Source of the DNA: Thiocystis violacea
GTDB taxonomy: Bacteria; Pseudomonadota; Gammaproteobacteria; Chromatiales; Chromatiaceae
Assembly (NCBI RefSeq): GCF_016583575.1
Contig: NZ_NRRG01000036.1
Span: 1 to 52,850 of the forward strand
Length of the DNA: 52,850 bases
Direction: 5' to 3'
Under the pieces are notes generated by a model, which worked only from the letters and a program-made list of their open reading frames with translations, ran no database searches and was not told the DNA's origin. Below, in pieces: positions 51,853-52,850 of this stretch (position 1 is its first letter; every line of letters begins with the position of its first letter). Made by a program: the position numbers and the translations under genes.

Positions 51853-52850
51853 ATGCTACAGAATTCATTCCGGCCAATCCCCGTTCAACAGCGCCAGGAC
51901 CGATTCGCCACCAGTCAATCGACCGTCCTGCGAGAGGCCATCCGCCGCGAAATGCCGTCCTGGAAATACGCCGGGGCCATCATGATCGCTGGCAGCCTCT
52001 TGTATGGCCAAGCGCAGGCCGCGCCGGATGTTTGCGGCGCGCCGCCGCTCAATCTCGATTCCGAAGCCGCGGTTCTGCTTTGGAAAGACTGCGCGACCGA
52101 TACCTGGAGCGTCGTGGCCTCGGCCGGTGGCAACAGTAGCGTGCTGACCTTCGAAGGCCGCGTCAGCGCCGATCAGCCCGTCAGCCTGGTCACGGGCGTC
52201 GCGCTAGAATCCAATGATGTCCTGAACGCCAGCGATCCTCGCGACATCGCCTACAAGCTTAATGTCACTCAAACCTGGTACGACGGTTTCGACTTCCGGC
52301 ACCCGAGCACGGCGAACGCCTGCTTCGACGTCACCACCCCTGGCGCGAAGGTGCTGGTCGGTCCCGGCCGCGTCCCCGTGACTTCTCCGGTGAACCTCAA
52401 GACGCTCGGCCCCTGCGGGGAGACGGAGACGACTTGCGGGACGCTCGATTACAAGGCGGCCACCGACGGCGGCACCTTCCTCTGGCGCGATTGCGACACC
52501 GGACTCTGGCACCTGCGCATCGCGGGCGGCGGCAAATCGAGCTACACCAGTAATGATGGAAACCTCACGTCGGATAAGGCTCTAGCGTCCGTCACGGGAT
52601 TCTCGATGGAAGCCAACGACGTCCTGGATACCAGCCAATCGGGGCGGATCAACTACAAGCTGACCGTTGGCGGAACCTACGAGGACGGCATCGACTTCGC
52701 CCTGGCCGATGACGCGAGCGCCTGTCTCGACACCGGCAACGGCGACGCCCAGGTTCTGGTCGGCCCCGAGCGTATCGCGGTGTCATCCCCGTTCGATATC
52801 CGCACCCTGGGCGCCTGTGGCACGACCCCGGTCGAGCCGCCGCCACCCCC
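51853..52850 (+). CDS. Secreted protein with two repeated domains (3' end beyond window)
   Basis: An open frame of 332 codons that runs off the right edge. A long n-region (1-36) and a hydrophobic segment ending in QAQA-A form a signal peptide. Two homologous domains of about 125 residues follow (about 61-185 and 195-322). Each starts with a Cys-Gly, has LLWKDC or FLWRDC, DTWS or GLWH, ESNDVL or EANDVL, YKL, and VLVGP, and closes with KTLGPC or RTLGAC; the conserved cysteines suggest two disulfides per domain. The frame ends in a Pro-rich linker (PVEPPPPP), so another module probably follows. I do not recognise the domain. GGAGTCAAGGCA precedes the ATG at 51853. Confidence 0.8.
   Translation, partial: MLQNSFRPIPVQQRQDRFATSQSTVLREAIRREMPSWKYAGAIMIAGSLLYGQAQAAPDVCGAPPLNLDSEAAVLLWKDCATDTWSVVASAGGNSSVLTFEGRVSADQPVSLVTGVALESNDVLNASDPRDIAYKLNVTQTWYDGFDFRHPSTANACFDVTTPGAKVLVGPGRVPVTSPVNLKTLGPCGETETTCGTLDYKAATDGGTFLWRDCDTGLWHLRIAGGGKSSYTSNDGNLTSDKALASVTGFSMEANDVLDTSQSGRINYKLTVGGTYEDGIDFALADDASACLDTGNGDAQVLVGPERIAVSSPFDIRTLGACGTTPVEPPPP

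Overview
The window is one continuous stretch of GC-rich chromosome with densely packed genes on both strands. The classic rpsP-rimM-trmD-rplS operon, sbcB, rapA and cydDC point to a gammaproteobacterium. The accessory genes (a stressosome module, a probable PPi-dependent PEP carboxykinase, an EpsF/Wzz-type polysaccharide cluster, a CZB chemoreceptor) fit a purple sulfur bacterium of the Chromatiales, but that placement is inferred from gene content, not from a marker gene. I see no tRNA, rRNA, CRISPR array, integrase or complete insertion sequence.

Positions 1-10.7 kb hold stand-alone housekeeping and metabolic genes: a hemerythrin-like protein, a membrane-anchored alpha/beta hydrolase, a Trm112-like protein, a membrane GGDEF diguanylate cyclase, a 1172-residue probable pyrophosphate-type PEP carboxykinase, and the RNA-polymerase recycling ATPase RapA. 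Intergenic palindromic repeats lie at about 4.0 and 10.8 kb.

Positions 10.9-15.5 kb form one tightly overlapping operon encoding a stressosome: RsbR-like and RsbS-like scaffold proteins, an RsbT-like switch kinase, a second RsbT-like ATPase, an RsbX-like phosphatase, a histidine kinase whose N-terminus resembles the RsbT-binding domain of RsbU, and a single-domain response regulator. The layout suggests that stress sensed by the stressosome is passed through RsbT to a two-component system.

Positions 15.5-26.8 kb are mostly core genes: sbcB and rplS-trmD-rimM-rpsP on the minus strand, a VpsR-like enhancer-binding-type regulator with a degenerate GAFTGA loop, cydDC, a DUF1615 lipoprotein, an orphan TPR tail resembling the C-terminus of MrfB/YprB, and an unknown membrane protein.

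Positions 26.8-36.3 kb are an accessory island. An intact mrfA (yprA) helicase gene is followed by a two-gene cassette (SMC/OLD-like ATPase plus DUF4276/TOPRIM-like protein) and then by a second, truncated 5' copy of mrfA. The two mrfA copies are about 98% identical over some 520 bp but have different 5' ends, as expected if a circular molecule integrated by homologous recombination. The truncated copy carries a 124-bp MITE with perfect 19-bp terminal repeats and a 9-bp target duplication, and the intact copy preserves the empty site. A coiled-coil repeat protein, a 5'-truncated type IIG restriction-modification gene and a membrane-anchored Mrr-type endonuclease complete a likely defence island.

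Positions 36.6-40.7 kb encode a soluble CZB chemoreceptor and a Ca2+-type P-type ATPase. Positions 41-52.85 kb look like part of an exopolysaccharide locus on the minus strand: a DUF4832 secreted protein, a sulfotransferase, a Wzz/EpsF-like chain-length protein, a large acyl-AMP ligase-ketoreductase-ACP-thioesterase synthase without a ketosynthase, and a methyltransferase. A divergent gene for a secreted protein with two repeated domains runs off the right edge. The synthase in a sulfated-glycan context and the recombination-delivered ATPase/TOPRIM cassette are the two most promising candidates for something undescribed.
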